Of a stretch of DNA of 64,000 nt, positions 1-8,815 are shown one piece after another. The stretch's first letter is position 1. Every line of letters begins with the position of its first letter. Both the position numbers and the translations under genes were made by a program. This stretch comes from Neptunicoccus cionae (GTDB taxonomy: Bacteria > Pseudomonadota > Alphaproteobacteria > Rhodobacterales > Rhodobacteraceae), in assembly GCF_002860325.1 (NCBI RefSeq), contig NZ_PKOJ01000006.1:1-64000 (forward strand), in the 5' to 3' direction. The notes beneath the pieces were generated by a model. It worked only from the letters and a program-made list of their open reading frames with translations, made no database searches and had not been told where the DNA came from.

Positions 1-482
1 TCCTCCTCAAGATCAGCCGCACTCTCCGCAACATCAGCGAGCAGACCGTCGACATCGTCTGCCTCTTCGTCTACAGGAGCTTCAGACGCCAGACCTGCGA
101 GCAGAGCATCGGTGCCGTTGTCAATCCCGTTGTTCTCCGGCGCATTTGCTGCCAGATCTGACAGGAGGCTGTCCGTATCATCCGGCGCTTCTACTTCCTG
201 CGGCGCAGCCGCGGCCAGACTGGCGAGCACGTCCGAGGTTTGATCTTCCTCCGGCACATCCTCTGGAACGGATCCTGCAAGACCGGACAGAACCTCTGCC
301 GTATTATCCTCTTCCAGCCTATCGTCTGGCGCACCGGCGGCCATCGCCGCGAGAATGTCTGAACTGGTATCGAGCGGACCCTCATCCTGTGGGGCGGTGG
401 CTGCCAGTCCGGCAAGAACCGCATCAGTTCGGTCTGCGCCGTCTTCCGGCAGCGGGGCTGCCGCCTTCATCGCGGACAGGAT
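1..482 (-). repeat. 63-bp coding repeats (21-aa period) in the second TssB
   Basis: At least eight in-frame copies encode a pattern of hydrophobic-Leu-x-x-hydrophobic-Ala-x-x-Ala-Pro followed by about 11 acidic or polar residues. The spacing is exactly 63 bp for the first seven copies and 60 bp before the last visible one. The DNA copies have diverged, so this is an old repeat kept by protein-level selection, not a recent slippage product. It continues beyond the window edge. Confidence 0.9.
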
Positions 483-995
483 GCCATCCACTTCCGCAGA
501 GCCGCTTTCCACGGCCTCGCCAGCCAGCAGCGCACGAAACGCGGTCGGATTTTGCAAAAGGGACAGGATCATGTCCTCGGCACCGGTCTTTCCGTCCATA
601 TAGGTCATCAGGTTGGACAACTGCGTGCGCGCATCGAGCAGCTTTTTCAGAGGCTCGATCTTGCTGGCAATGGCAGCGGGCGAGAAATCCTCCATCCGCT
701 CGAACGTCAGATCGACCGGCAGGTTTCCTTCACCGCTCAGCGTATTCGGGACCGAAAACACTGCACGGGGTTTCATCGCTTTCATGCGGCTGTCAAAATT
801 GTCTACGTCCACTTCAAGGAACTTACGGTCTTCAACACTCCCCTGCGAGACCTCGGAGGCACCGGAAAGATCCGCCATGACCCCCATCACAAAGGGCAAC
901 TGAACCTTTTTCTCGGCGCCGTAAACTTCCACGTCGTATTCGATCTGGACGCGGGGGGCGCGGTTCCGGGCGATGAATTTCTGACTATCCGCCAT
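1..995 (-). CDS. TssB-type sheath protein with C-terminal 21-residue repeats, partial (second TssB)
   Basis: The frame opens with ATG at 995 and has no stop before the left edge, so about 331 residues are visible and the C-terminus is missing. Residues 1-150 are a TssB/VipA contractile-sheath subunit that closely resembles the TssB at 12356-12865, including an identical first 40 residues. From residue 172 the protein becomes a tandem repeat of a short hydrophobic helix, an Ala-Pro and an acidic linker. Copies start at residues 172, 193, 214, 235, 256, 277 and 298, exactly 21 residues apart, and at 318. Ordinary TssB proteins end near residue 165-180. The start overlaps the end of the sodium-channel gene by 11 bp, so the two are probably co-translated as the tail of the T6SS operon. 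The role of the tail is unknown. The sheath-family assignment is firm. Confidence 0.9.
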   Translation of the reverse strand, partial: MADSQKFIARNRAPRVQIEYDVEVYGAEKKVQLPFVMGVMADLSGASEVSQGSVEDRKFLEVDVDNFDSRMKAMKPRAVFSVPNTLSGEGNLPVDLTFERMEDFSPAAIASKIEPLKKLLDARTQLSNLMTYMDGKTGAEDMILSLLQNPTAFRALLAGEAVESGSAEVDGILSAMKAAAPLPEDGADRTDAVLAGLAATAPQDEGPLDTSSDILAAMAAGAPDDRLEEDNTAEVLSGLAGSVPEDVPEEDQTSDVLASLAAAAPQEVEAPDDTDSLLSDLAANAPENNGIDNGTDALLAGLASEAPVDEEADDVDGLLADVAESAADLEE

Positions 996-1845
996 TTTTT
1001 TCCTCCGCCTGCGCCTTTAAAGCTGCGAGCTGTTGCTGGATTTCCACGAGTTGTTCCTGAACGCGGGCGTTGCCTTCGGACACCACCCCCATGATCCGCT
1101 CCAGTTCCGCATCCTGTTCCTCTTCCACGGCAGCCTGCATCGTGTTGACCAGCAAACCGATAAACAGGTTCAAAACGGCAAAGGCGGTGCAGATGATGAA
1201 AGGGACAAAGAAAGCCCACGCATAAGGGTGCGCTGCCATAACAGGGCGCACGATCCCCATGGACCAGCTTTCCAGCGTCATGATCTGGAACAGCGAATAA
1301 AGCGATGCTCCGACCGATCCGAACCACTGGGGGAAAGTCTCGCCATAAAGCATCGTCGCCATAACCGCGAAGATGTAGAACACGATCGACAGAAGGATCA
1401 CCACCGCGCCCATTCCGGGCATTGCATCAAGCAAAGCCTTGATCACATCGCGCATCTGGGGCACGGCCGAAAGCACCCGCATGGCACGGATCACCCGCAA
1501 GCCGCGCAAAACCCGGAGACTGTCAGAGGCCGGCACCAGCGAGATCGTCACAATGGCCAGATCAAAAATATTCCACGCCGACAGGAAAAAACGCCAGCCA
1601 TAGGCGTAGAGCTTCAACAGCATTTCAACGACGAAAATGACGATCACCACATCGTCAAACAGGGCGAGCAATCCGCCGGTCGCCGCCACAATCCGCTCTG
1701 ATGTGGCGAGGCCAAGGGTAATGGCGTTTACGATGATAATAATAAGGATCGTATTACGCACCAAAGGCGTTTCGATCCACGCAATCATGCGGGCGCGATG
1801 TCCTCTTATGTGTCCCCTGGAATTAAGCTGCGAAGCGTCTGTCAT
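985..1845 (-). CDS. Voltage-gated sodium channel (BacNav, NaChBac family)
   Basis: This 286-residue inner-membrane protein has the full single-domain BacNav layout: six hydrophobic segments, an S4 voltage sensor with arginines every third position (R111, R114, R117, R120, R123), and a pore loop with the selectivity-filter motif TLESWSM (residues 190-196), the Na+-selective signature of the family. The last 45 residues are a heptad-rich coiled coil, as expected for the tetramerisation bundle. Four subunits would form one channel. BacNav proteins are known from roseobacters. What is odd here is the position: between T6SS genes, overlapping the downstream repeat-bearing TssB by 11 bp. Function as a channel is well supported; any link to secretion is inference from context. 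Confidence 0.93.
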   Translation of the reverse strand: MTDASQLNSRGHIRGHRARMIAWIETPLVRNTILIIIIVNAITLGLATSERIVAATGGLLALFDDVVIVIFVVEMLLKLYAYGWRFFLSAWNIFDLAIVTISLVPASDSLRVLRGLRVIRAMRVLSAVPQMRDVIKALLDAMPGMGAVVILLSIVFYIFAVMATMLYGETFPQWFGSVGASLYSLFQIMTLESWSMGIVRPVMAAHPYAWAFFVPFIICTAFAVLNLFIGLLVNTMQAAVEEEQDAELERIMGVVSEGNARVQEQLVEIQQQLAALKAQAEEKNGG

Positions 1846-1884
1846 TATTGGTCCGTCGATTTAACAGTCTCTTGAAAACAAATT

Positions 1885-1912
1885 GGCCTGCGCCCCAGTC
1901 CGGGCGCAGGCC
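1885..1912 (-). terminator. Stem-loop between the 411-aa gene and the sodium-channel gene
   Basis: A perfect 11-bp GC-rich stem (1885-1895 with 1902-1912) with a 6-nt loop lies just after the stop of the 411-aa gene. On the minus strand it is followed by AATTTGTTTTC, a poor T-run. It is more likely an attenuator or RNA-stabilising hairpin than a full stop, and would lower expression of the channel and second TssB relative to the genes before them. Confidence 0.5.
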
Positions 1913-1921
1913 GGTCGTAGG

Positions 1922-3157
1922 TTAAGCCACAGCATCCACTACGTTATCTACCATACCCTTGACCTCTTTGATCGCGTCCCAAAGGCCTTGGCCCTCGCTC
2001 AGTATGGTGGAAGGATCAAGCTGCTTGAGCTTTTGCAGGGTGGTTTTGTCGTCGATCTCCAACCCGCCGGATTTCATGATTTCCTGCATTTCGTCGAGAA
2101 ACTTCTCCCGTTCCTCCAGTTTGGCTGCCATAGCCGAAACACGCCGTTTTACCGCCATCATTTTGGCCCCTATGGCGACCCCGTCCTTCAGGCCTTTAGC
2201 TGCCTTCATGGCTTTGGTCAGTTTGTCTGCACTTCCCGACAGACTGTCGGTCTTGTGACGGGTTTTGGTGTTGTGGTTTCGATAGGCCACGCGGGCTTTT
2301 TCAACATCCGCCAGCTTTGACTTGATCTTTGCTTGGGTGAATTTCACCACAGCGCCCAAAACTTCCTTTGGGCTTTTCCCCCCCAACACTTCAGCAGACG
2401 TCGCCTTCAATTTCGCAGTCAGGGTCGCCAGTGCCTTTTTCGGGTTCTTAACGTCTATGCCGTTTGTATCGGTCAAGCCGCTGCGCTGGATCGCCTGGTC
2501 AATCGCAGTGCCGCGTTCGTCGAGCATTGCCTTCACGCCAGCAAGCAAGTCCTTGCGCAGTTTGGCCTCGTTTTTGAGTTGCTGCTGCAACTCCTTGCCA
2601 AGCCCGTACAGCTCGGTCACGATGGTTTTGTAAGAACTTGCATCCGCGCCGGAAGTCGCCACCAGCTTGGCAACAGACCCTGCGATCTTCACAAAACCCA
2701 TGGTCACCTTGAAGCCCGTCTTGACCCGCGCTTCTTTAAGAAGCTTGTCCCGCTGGCCTTCCTTCTTCAATGCATCTGCTATCGCCTTGTCAGCTGCACC
2801 TTGTGCGCCGGCGATGGCCTGTTTGATCATTGTATTGGTTGTCTTGGTCATCTCCTGAGCTTGCTTCAGCCCTTTGCCCGAAGGCTGCTGCATCAGAAGA
2901 TCAATTTTTTTGTCGAGCTTGGCCGCTTCCGCTGTGATGATCTTTTCGTAGTCATCAAAAACAGCGCGCCCAACCTTTTCAAGCCGGTCAAAAACCGACG
3001 TTGGCGCCTCTTTCGGTTTCTTGAGCAATCCCGTCGTCGTGATTTCAATTTCCACGTCCACGCGGGATTTCGGGATTTCAATGTACTTTAAACCCGATCG
3101 ATCCCTTATCAGGTCTACTACATAAAACTTTTCTTTACGCGTCGTTTTCTTGGCCAT
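1922..3157 (-). CDS. Uncharacterised Lys-rich helical protein in the T6SS operon
   Basis: I do not recognise this 411-residue protein. It begins with about 45 residues of predicted beta character, then is almost wholly alpha-helical, with many Lys, Ala, Leu and Glu residues and coiled-coil-like stretches. The only moderately hydrophobic run is near residues 151-169, and there is no signal peptide. A strong RBS (GGGAG) precedes ATG at 3157. It lies 29 bp after clpV and upstream of the sodium channel, so it is transcribed with the secretion machine. A cytoplasmic T6SS accessory factor, or an effector (long helices with one central hydrophobic hairpin are seen in alpha-pore-forming toxins), are both possible. 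Neither is shown by the sequence. Confidence 0.8.
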   Translation of the reverse strand: MAKKTTRKEKFYVVDLIRDRSGLKYIEIPKSRVDVEIEITTTGLLKKPKEAPTSVFDRLEKVGRAVFDDYEKIITAEAAKLDKKIDLLMQQPSGKGLKQAQEMTKTTNTMIKQAIAGAQGAADKAIADALKKEGQRDKLLKEARVKTGFKVTMGFVKIAGSVAKLVATSGADASSYKTIVTELYGLGKELQQQLKNEAKLRKDLLAGVKAMLDERGTAIDQAIQRSGLTDTNGIDVKNPKKALATLTAKLKATSAEVLGGKSPKEVLGAVVKFTQAKIKSKLADVEKARVAYRNHNTKTRHKTDSLSGSADKLTKAMKAAKGLKDGVAIGAKMMAVKRRVSAMAAKLEEREKFLDEMQEIMKSGGLEIDDKTTLQKLKQLDPSTILSEGQGLWDAIKEVKGMVDNVVDAVA

Positions 3158-3186
3158 TAATTTTCTCCCGTTGAAGTTAAAATTCG

Positions 3187-5898
3187 CTACCCAAATTCGT
3201 ATGTAAATTCGTCTCCGTCTGTGCTGACGCTCACTGTTTTGACGTCTTCTCCCGCCATCATCTTGCGCAGGAACTCTCCTGATACGGCGGGAAGCAGGCT
3301 GTTGGTCAGGATCGCATCAATCATGCGTCCGCCGCTCTCCACTTCCTGACAGCGGGACACGATCAGATCGACCACCTTGTCGTCATAGGTAAACGGCACG
3401 CCGTGAGTGTCTCTTATCCGTTTGACCACGCGGTTCAGTTGCAGTTTGGTGATCTCGCCGATCATATCGGGGCTGAGCGGGAAGTAGGGAATGGTGACAA
3501 TCCGCCCGAGCAAGGCCGCCGGAAACACCTTCAACAACGGTTCGCGCAGCGCTTTGGCGATGCCTTCGGGTTCGGGCATCAGATCGGGGTCTTTGCACAT
3601 ATCCATAATCAGATCGCTGCCCGCATTAGAGGTCAGCAGGATCAGCGTGTTTTTGAAGTCGATCATCCGGCCCTCGCCGTCTTCCATCACGCCCTTGTCA
3701 AACACTTGAAAGAAGATCTCGTGCACGTCAGAATGGGCTTTCTCCACTTCGTCCAGCAGCACCACGGAATAGGGTTTGCGCCGCACCGCTTCTGTCAGGA
3801 TACCGCCCTCGCCATAGCCCACATAACCCGGAGGCGCGCCTTTCAGGGTGCTGACCGTATGGCTCTCCTGAAACTCCGACATGTTGATGGTGATCATATT
3901 CGCCTCACCGCCATAAAGCGTTTCGGCTATGGCAATGGCGGTTTCTGTTTTGCCGACACCGCTGGTGCCTGCCAGCATGAACACCCCGATCGGCTTGCTG
4001 GGATTGTCCAGCCCGGCCCGCGCGGTTTGCACCCGTTTGGCGATCATCTCCATCGCGTGATCCTGTCCGATCACCCGTTTTTTCAGCGCATCCGCAAGGT
4101 TTAGAACGGTGTTGATCTCGTCCTTGACCATGCGCCCCACAGGAATACCCGTCCAGTCCCCGACCACGCTGGCCACTGCCTGTTCGTCAACGATGGGCAG
4201 GATCAGCGGGCTTTCGCCCTGAACCTCTTTCAATTCTGCGTCCTTGGCTTTCAGATCGGCCAGCAAGACGGCGCGTTCTTCCTCGCTCATCTCGCTGCCT
4301 TCCGGCACCTCTGCGGCCGCCTCGCCCTCTACCGCGCCGCCGTCCCCGCGCAGGGTGGCCCGCAGGTAGAGGATGTCGTCCACGATTTTCTTCTCCGCCT
4401 GCCAACGCTCTGTCAGCCCTTGGAGTCTGTCGGTTTCAGCGTTCAGTTTTTCTTGCGCCTCGGTCTCGCGATCCCCGACATCATATCCGGCGGATTTTTC
4501 CCGCCCGATGATGCCCAGTTCGGTTTCAAGGGCTGCGATCCGCTTTTGGGAATCCTCCACCTCTGCCGGCGTAGCATGTTGTGAAATCCCGACCCGCGCG
4601 CAGGCGGTGTCAATCAGGCTGACGGATTTATCCGGCAACTGGCGTGCCGGAATATAACGCGCCGAAAGCTGCACCGCCGCCTCGATCCCCTCATCGAGCA
4701 CCTGAACGCGGTGGTGTTTTTCCAGCATCCCAACGATACCCCGCATCATCAGGATTGCCTTTTCCACACTGGGTTCGTCCACTTTCACCACCTGAAAGCG
4801 CCGTGTCAGGGCGGGGTCTTTTTCGATGTGTTTCTTGTATTCCGCCCAAGTCGTAGCCCCGATGGTGCGCAGCTCTCCCCGCGCAAGGGCAGGTTTCAGT
4901 AGGTTCGCCGCATCCCCTGTGCCAGCTGCCCCGCCTGCCCCAACCAAAGTGTGGGTTTCGTCGATGAACATGATGATCGGCGTGGTAGAGGACTGCACCT
5001 CTTCGATCACCTGCTTCAGACGGTTTTCAAATTCGCCTTTCATGCTGGCCCCCGCTTGCAGCGCGGCCACGTCCAGTTCCAACAGACGCGCGCCTTGCAA
5101 CATTGGCGGCACGTCTCCTTTGGCAATGCGCAGGGCGAAACCTTCGACCACGGCGGTTTTGCCCACGCCCGCCTCGCCTGTCAGGATCGGGTTGTTCTGG
5201 CGACGGCGCATCAGGATGTCGATCAATTGGCGGATTTCCTCGTCCCGCCCGACGATCTGGTCGATCTCTCCGCTGGCGGCAAGTTCGGTCAGGTCCTTGC
5301 AATACTGCTGCAAGGCTTCCTCTTTGCCCATCGCCGCCGGAGCCATCGCACCCGAAGACTCGCCCGGTTGCGCCCCGGCCCCTGCCCCGATTCCGGTCCC
5401 GTCCTGCGGTGAAAGCCCGTCTTCGGGGGAACCGTCAGTAACTTCGCGGAAGTTATCGAGCAGATCATCCGGCTTTACCTTTTTGAACTCCTCGCTCATG
5501 CCGTTCAACACACTGCGCAAAGACGAGGTTTTCACCATACCAAGGATCAGATGCCCCGTGCGCACCTGCGGGCTTTTATGCGCAAGAGAGGCGTAAACCC
5601 ATGCCCGCTCCACCGCGTTTTCAAGATGTTCGGAGAGGTCGGAAATCGAGGATGCCCCGCGGGGCAAGGCATCAAGCGCGGCGGTCATATCTTTTGCCAC
5701 TTTAGCCGGTTCCAGATCGTAATGCTGGATGATCCTGTGCAGGTCGCTGTCCTGACCCTGTAAAATCTGGTGCATCCAGTGGACCAGTTCCACATAAGGA
5801 TTGCCGCGCATCTTACAGAAAACCGAGGCGCTCTCGATTGCCTGATACCCGAGCTTGTTCAACTTGCCGAAAAGGGCAACGCGGCTGATCTCTGACAT
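3187..5898 (-). CDS. clpV: T6SS sheath-disassembly ATPase ClpV (TssH)
   Basis: This 903-residue AAA+ protein is the hexameric unfoldase that recycles contracted TssB/TssC sheaths. The N-terminal ClpN-type domain covers about residues 1-160 and is followed by a Gly/Ala/Ser-rich linker at 160-195. The first AAA module has Walker A GEAGVGKT (241-248) and Walker B FIDETH; a middle coiled-coil region follows; the second AAA module has Walker A GTSGVGKT and Walker B LLDEVEKAH. Length matches the ClpV branch of the ClpB family, and the T6SS neighbours exclude a general ClpB. ATG at 5898 has an AGGAA RBS. It lies 46 bp after tssG. Confidence 0.97.
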   Translation of the reverse strand: MSEISRVALFGKLNKLGYQAIESASVFCKMRGNPYVELVHWMHQILQGQDSDLHRIIQHYDLEPAKVAKDMTAALDALPRGASSISDLSEHLENAVERAWVYASLAHKSPQVRTGHLILGMVKTSSLRSVLNGMSEEFKKVKPDDLLDNFREVTDGSPEDGLSPQDGTGIGAGAGAQPGESSGAMAPAAMGKEEALQQYCKDLTELAASGEIDQIVGRDEEIRQLIDILMRRRQNNPILTGEAGVGKTAVVEGFALRIAKGDVPPMLQGARLLELDVAALQAGASMKGEFENRLKQVIEEVQSSTTPIIMFIDETHTLVGAGGAAGTGDAANLLKPALARGELRTIGATTWAEYKKHIEKDPALTRRFQVVKVDEPSVEKAILMMRGIVGMLEKHHRVQVLDEGIEAAVQLSARYIPARQLPDKSVSLIDTACARVGISQHATPAEVEDSQKRIAALETELGIIGREKSAGYDVGDRETEAQEKLNAETDRLQGLTERWQAEKKIVDDILYLRATLRGDGGAVEGEAAAEVPEGSEMSEEERAVLLADLKAKDAELKEVQGESPLILPIVDEQAVASVVGDWTGIPVGRMVKDEINTVLNLADALKKRVIGQDHAMEMIAKRVQTARAGLDNPSKPIGVFMLAGTSGVGKTETAIAIAETLYGGEANMITINMSEFQESHTVSTLKGAPPGYVGYGEGGILTEAVRRKPYSVVLLDEVEKAHSDVHEIFFQVFDKGVMEDGEGRMIDFKNTLILLTSNAGSDLIMDMCKDPDLMPEPEGIAKALREPLLKVFPAALLGRIVTIPYFPLSPDMIGEITKLQLNRVVKRIRDTHGVPFTYDDKVVDLIVSRCQEVESGGRMIDAILTNSLLPAVSGEFLRKMMAGEDVKTVSVSTDGDEFTYEFG

Positions 5899-5944
5899 AA
5901 TTCAATTCCTTCCCTGATGCGGGTCTTGTTCGCCCGCGTATGTT

Positions 5945-6973
5945 CTATCTTCTTGAAACAGTTACATATAAATCATCCAATGGCCGGTCCTGCGGCGGGG
6001 TTCCGGCCCATGTGGTCCAACCCAGTTCCCCCTGTTGACCCAGCTTCACTTCCGGCGCTTGTCCTGCCGCCAGCACAAGATTCACGTCCCAGTCGAGCAT
6101 CTCGCCAATGTAATTGCGCACCACCGCGGCCAGCCGGTAGAGGCTGATCCCGCCGGGCAACAGGCGTTTGTATTCCTCAAGGTCGAGCGGGCCGATACGA
6201 ATGCGAAACTTGGCCTGACGGGACCAAACCCGATTGCCAAGCGAAGTGCCCTGCCCCAACCCGCCCGCAGGGGTTTCGACCCCCAGTTGCCACTGGTCAT
6301 CCGGTTCCAGTTCCAGCCAGCTACCAACAAAGCTTTCGATCGTGACCGGCACACGGAAAAAGATCGAGATCATGGACAGCAGGCCTTCCTCGTTCTTGGC
6401 CCCGTTGGACAGGCGCCCCGCAAAGCGCAGTTTGGCCAGATCGGGCATGGCATCGCGGTCGGCAAAAGCCTCGCCCATCATTCCCGACAGTGCGGAAATA
6501 CGATTGGCGAAGGGATCGTCCTCGGGGCGGTCAAAACTCGCCGCCGGTTCCGCACTGGCCCACGCGCGGTAGAACAGGCTGATCAGGCGGTGGTGGAACA
6601 TATCCGCGAAGCCCGCAAAGGTGTGATCCCGCGCATTGTGTTCCCGCTCGCGCACATATTCAGTGATATGAAGCGGCAAAGGACCGTTTGGCCCGAATAC
6701 GCCGAACAGATAGCTTGACAGTTCCGCAGGCCCGCCCCCCTTGCCGGTGGTGCGGAAACTTTCCACGGTGGAGGGCGCAAAGGCCATATCCACCTTCTGC
6801 TTCAACCGCACCTTATCCTGACGGGGGCGTTTGGAATTACCCAGACGCGGCGCGCTGCGATAGCTTGCCTCTATCAGACGCAGGGCCTGAAAAAAATTGA
6901 ATTTTCTGGGATCGTCGGACAGGGCCGCAAGGCGGCTCAGATCATCCGACGCCTCCCGCTCTTGGCGCTCCAT
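5945..6973 (-). CDS. tssG: T6SS baseplate protein TssG
   Basis: TssG (342 residues) is a wedge component of the T6SS baseplate, binding TssF and TssK at the inner membrane. The protein shows the family's typical opening (a basic-acidic lead, then FNFFQALRLIE near residue 25), the central ELSSYLFGVFGPNGPLP segment and the C-terminal LLPGG region. Length is normal. ATG at 6973 lies inside the end of tssF (37-bp overlap), which points to translational coupling and supports equal production of the two partners. Confidence 0.95.
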   Translation of the reverse strand: MERQEREASDDLSRLAALSDDPRKFNFFQALRLIEASYRSAPRLGNSKRPRQDKVRLKQKVDMAFAPSTVESFRTTGKGGGPAELSSYLFGVFGPNGPLPLHITEYVREREHNARDHTFAGFADMFHHRLISLFYRAWASAEPAASFDRPEDDPFANRISALSGMMGEAFADRDAMPDLAKLRFAGRLSNGAKNEEGLLSMISIFFRVPVTIESFVGSWLELEPDDQWQLGVETPAGGLGQGTSLGNRVWSRQAKFRIRIGPLDLEEYKRLLPGGISLYRLAAVVRNYIGEMLDWDVNLVLAAGQAPEVKLGQQGELGWTTWAGTPPQDRPLDDLYVTVSRR

Positions 6974-8811
6974 CGGGCGATCTCTCCTCTTTCCGTGCCG
7001 CTGATCACCGTTTCGGTGAAACTGTTCAGCGACACATAACTTGCAAAAAACTGTTCCAGCACCGCGCCCAGCAGATAGACGCCGGTGCCTTCAAAATAAC
7101 TCTCGTCAAAAGTGACTTTCACCTCTAGCCCGCGCACGGCCGTAGACAGAACTTCGTCCGCCATGCGCCGCACGATGGGACGGGATTCCATACCTGCAAT
7201 CCCTTCAAGCTGTTTGGCGAGGTTACGGTCCCCTTTGGGCGTGTAAATCCCCAGAAGTTCCCGCAGACCTGCCGCAGCCGAACCACGATCCGCGTCATCC
7301 ATAGAAAGGTAGTTCAGGCTCAGGTGGCTGATCAGCCGCCATGCCGCACTGCCATCCACCGCAGGTGAGGATTTCGGCGCAGAAATCGGTGACACCGCCC
7401 TGATCCCGTCCACAGGACCACCGTCTGTCATATCAAAATCCGTACTCCCGCCCCCTGTCTGCAACAACATGGGCAGATCGCGATTGGTGCACAAAGCGCG
7501 GATCGCCAGTTGTTCCAGCTTGCCGGAATACGGCGCCTCGCTGCGGTCAACGAGGCTCAGGAACACATCCGTCCCAAGGTAAGAGGTGCGCGTGCCTTTC
7601 AGCTTCTGGCTTTCTGAACGTTGCCGGAACCGTCTGCGCATGGCGTAATAGGCTTCGTGGTTCTCCCCCGCTGCGGTATAATCGTCCGCGCTGTAAAACG
7701 GTCTGAAATCAATATCATCGCTTTCGTCGCTGGTTATCCCGTCCACGTCCAGGATGGTGTGAATTTCAAAATCCATCGGTGCAGTTCGATCCACAACGAC
7801 AAAGTGATCCGCATCCTTGCGCTGGACATGGACACGGTCACAACGCAGCTCCAGAAGGTTGATCGCAGGCGTGCAATAGAGCGCGAAATTCTCCGGCGTC
7901 AGCGTCTGTTGCAGCGCAGGTCGAGTGTCTTTCAGCAGGATATAAAGATCGATCTCATTCTCGTCGCAATTCGCCATGATCTCTGACAGACCGGCAAGGC
8001 GGGAAAAGAAAAAGCGTTGTGGCAGCGAGAAATATTCCTGCAACAGACGGTAGCCGTCAAAGGACTGACCGGGAAACGGCAGCAGGGACTCTTCGCGGGT
8101 GAACCCGATTGGTTCGATTTTGGCCTTACGTGGTGCAATGCTCCAATCGTCCCGCCGGTTTACCGACCGTCCCATGATCCCAAGACTGTCGCGCATCAGA
8201 TGTTCGTACAATGCCCAAGGCGTGCGATCCTGACCCGGAAGATGCAGGTCAAGATGTTCTACCCCCAACTCTTTCAGCTTCGTGCCCGAAGGTGCCTTCA
8301 ATCGCAGCCGGATCGCCCCCCGTGCAGAATTGCCTTCGCCGAACCCCGCCGCGACGACCTCTCCGCGGCTGGCAAAATACTGCACCTCGGTGATTTTCAG
8401 CGGCCAGAGGTCCACATCATGGGCTGTGCGAAATTCACAGGCAGTCTGGTCCCCTTCCCGCAACGGCGCACGCATCTTCGTGCCCCGTTTCATGGTGTAT
8501 TTCTCACTCAGCCCCGCTTCGGGCTGGAATTGCGCGATAAACATCGCTGGTACGGGCGACAGATAGTGCGGATAGATGATCTCTAGCAGGTGCTGGGTGA
8601 ACTGCGGGTAGCGCATATCCAGTTCCAACTGGATACGGGAGGTCAGAAAGGCGAAGCTTTCGATCAGACGCTCCACATAGGGATCGTTTATTTCGATCCC
8701 GTCCATTCCCAGACGCCCTGCAATTTTAGGATAGGCCTGCGCGAATTCCGCCCCCATCTCTCGCACAAAGGCCAGTTCGGTTTCATAGTGTTTGAGAAGC
8801 CGTGTATCCAT
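6937..8811 (-). CDS. tssF: T6SS baseplate protein TssF
   Basis: TssF (624 residues) forms the wedge of the T6SS baseplate with TssG, TssE and TssK. The N-terminus (LLKHYETELAFVREMGAEFA, then PYVERLIESFAFL) is diagnostic of the TssF/VasA family, and the length is normal. The start at 8811 is 4 bp after the tssE stop, and the 3' end overlaps tssG. It acts in the cytoplasm at the membrane. Identification is firm from sequence and neighbours. Confidence 0.96.
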   Translation of the reverse strand: MDTRLLKHYETELAFVREMGAEFAQAYPKIAGRLGMDGIEINDPYVERLIESFAFLTSRIQLELDMRYPQFTQHLLEIIYPHYLSPVPAMFIAQFQPEAGLSEKYTMKRGTKMRAPLREGDQTACEFRTAHDVDLWPLKITEVQYFASRGEVVAAGFGEGNSARGAIRLRLKAPSGTKLKELGVEHLDLHLPGQDRTPWALYEHLMRDSLGIMGRSVNRRDDWSIAPRKAKIEPIGFTREESLLPFPGQSFDGYRLLQEYFSLPQRFFFSRLAGLSEIMANCDENEIDLYILLKDTRPALQQTLTPENFALYCTPAINLLELRCDRVHVQRKDADHFVVVDRTAPMDFEIHTILDVDGITSDESDDIDFRPFYSADDYTAAGENHEAYYAMRRRFRQRSESQKLKGTRTSYLGTDVFLSLVDRSEAPYSGKLEQLAIRALCTNRDLPMLLQTGGGSTDFDMTDGGPVDGIRAVSPISAPKSSPAVDGSAAWRLISHLSLNYLSMDDADRGSAAAGLRELLGIYTPKGDRNLAKQLEGIAGMESRPIVRRMADEVLSTAVRGLEVKVTFDESYFEGTGVYLLGAVLEQFFASYVSLNSFTETVISGTERGEIARWSAKSGRRRMI

Positions 8812-8815
8812 GCCG

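Noticed and set aside
1-482. Repeat tail as a frameshifted or intergenic artefact
   Set aside because: The frame stays open for 482 bases with exact 21-residue periodicity and no stop, which argues for real coding sequence.
146-903. Plus-strand frames across the tailed TssB
   Set aside because: They are shadows of the repeat-rich minus-strand gene, with Pro/Arg-rich content and no domain.
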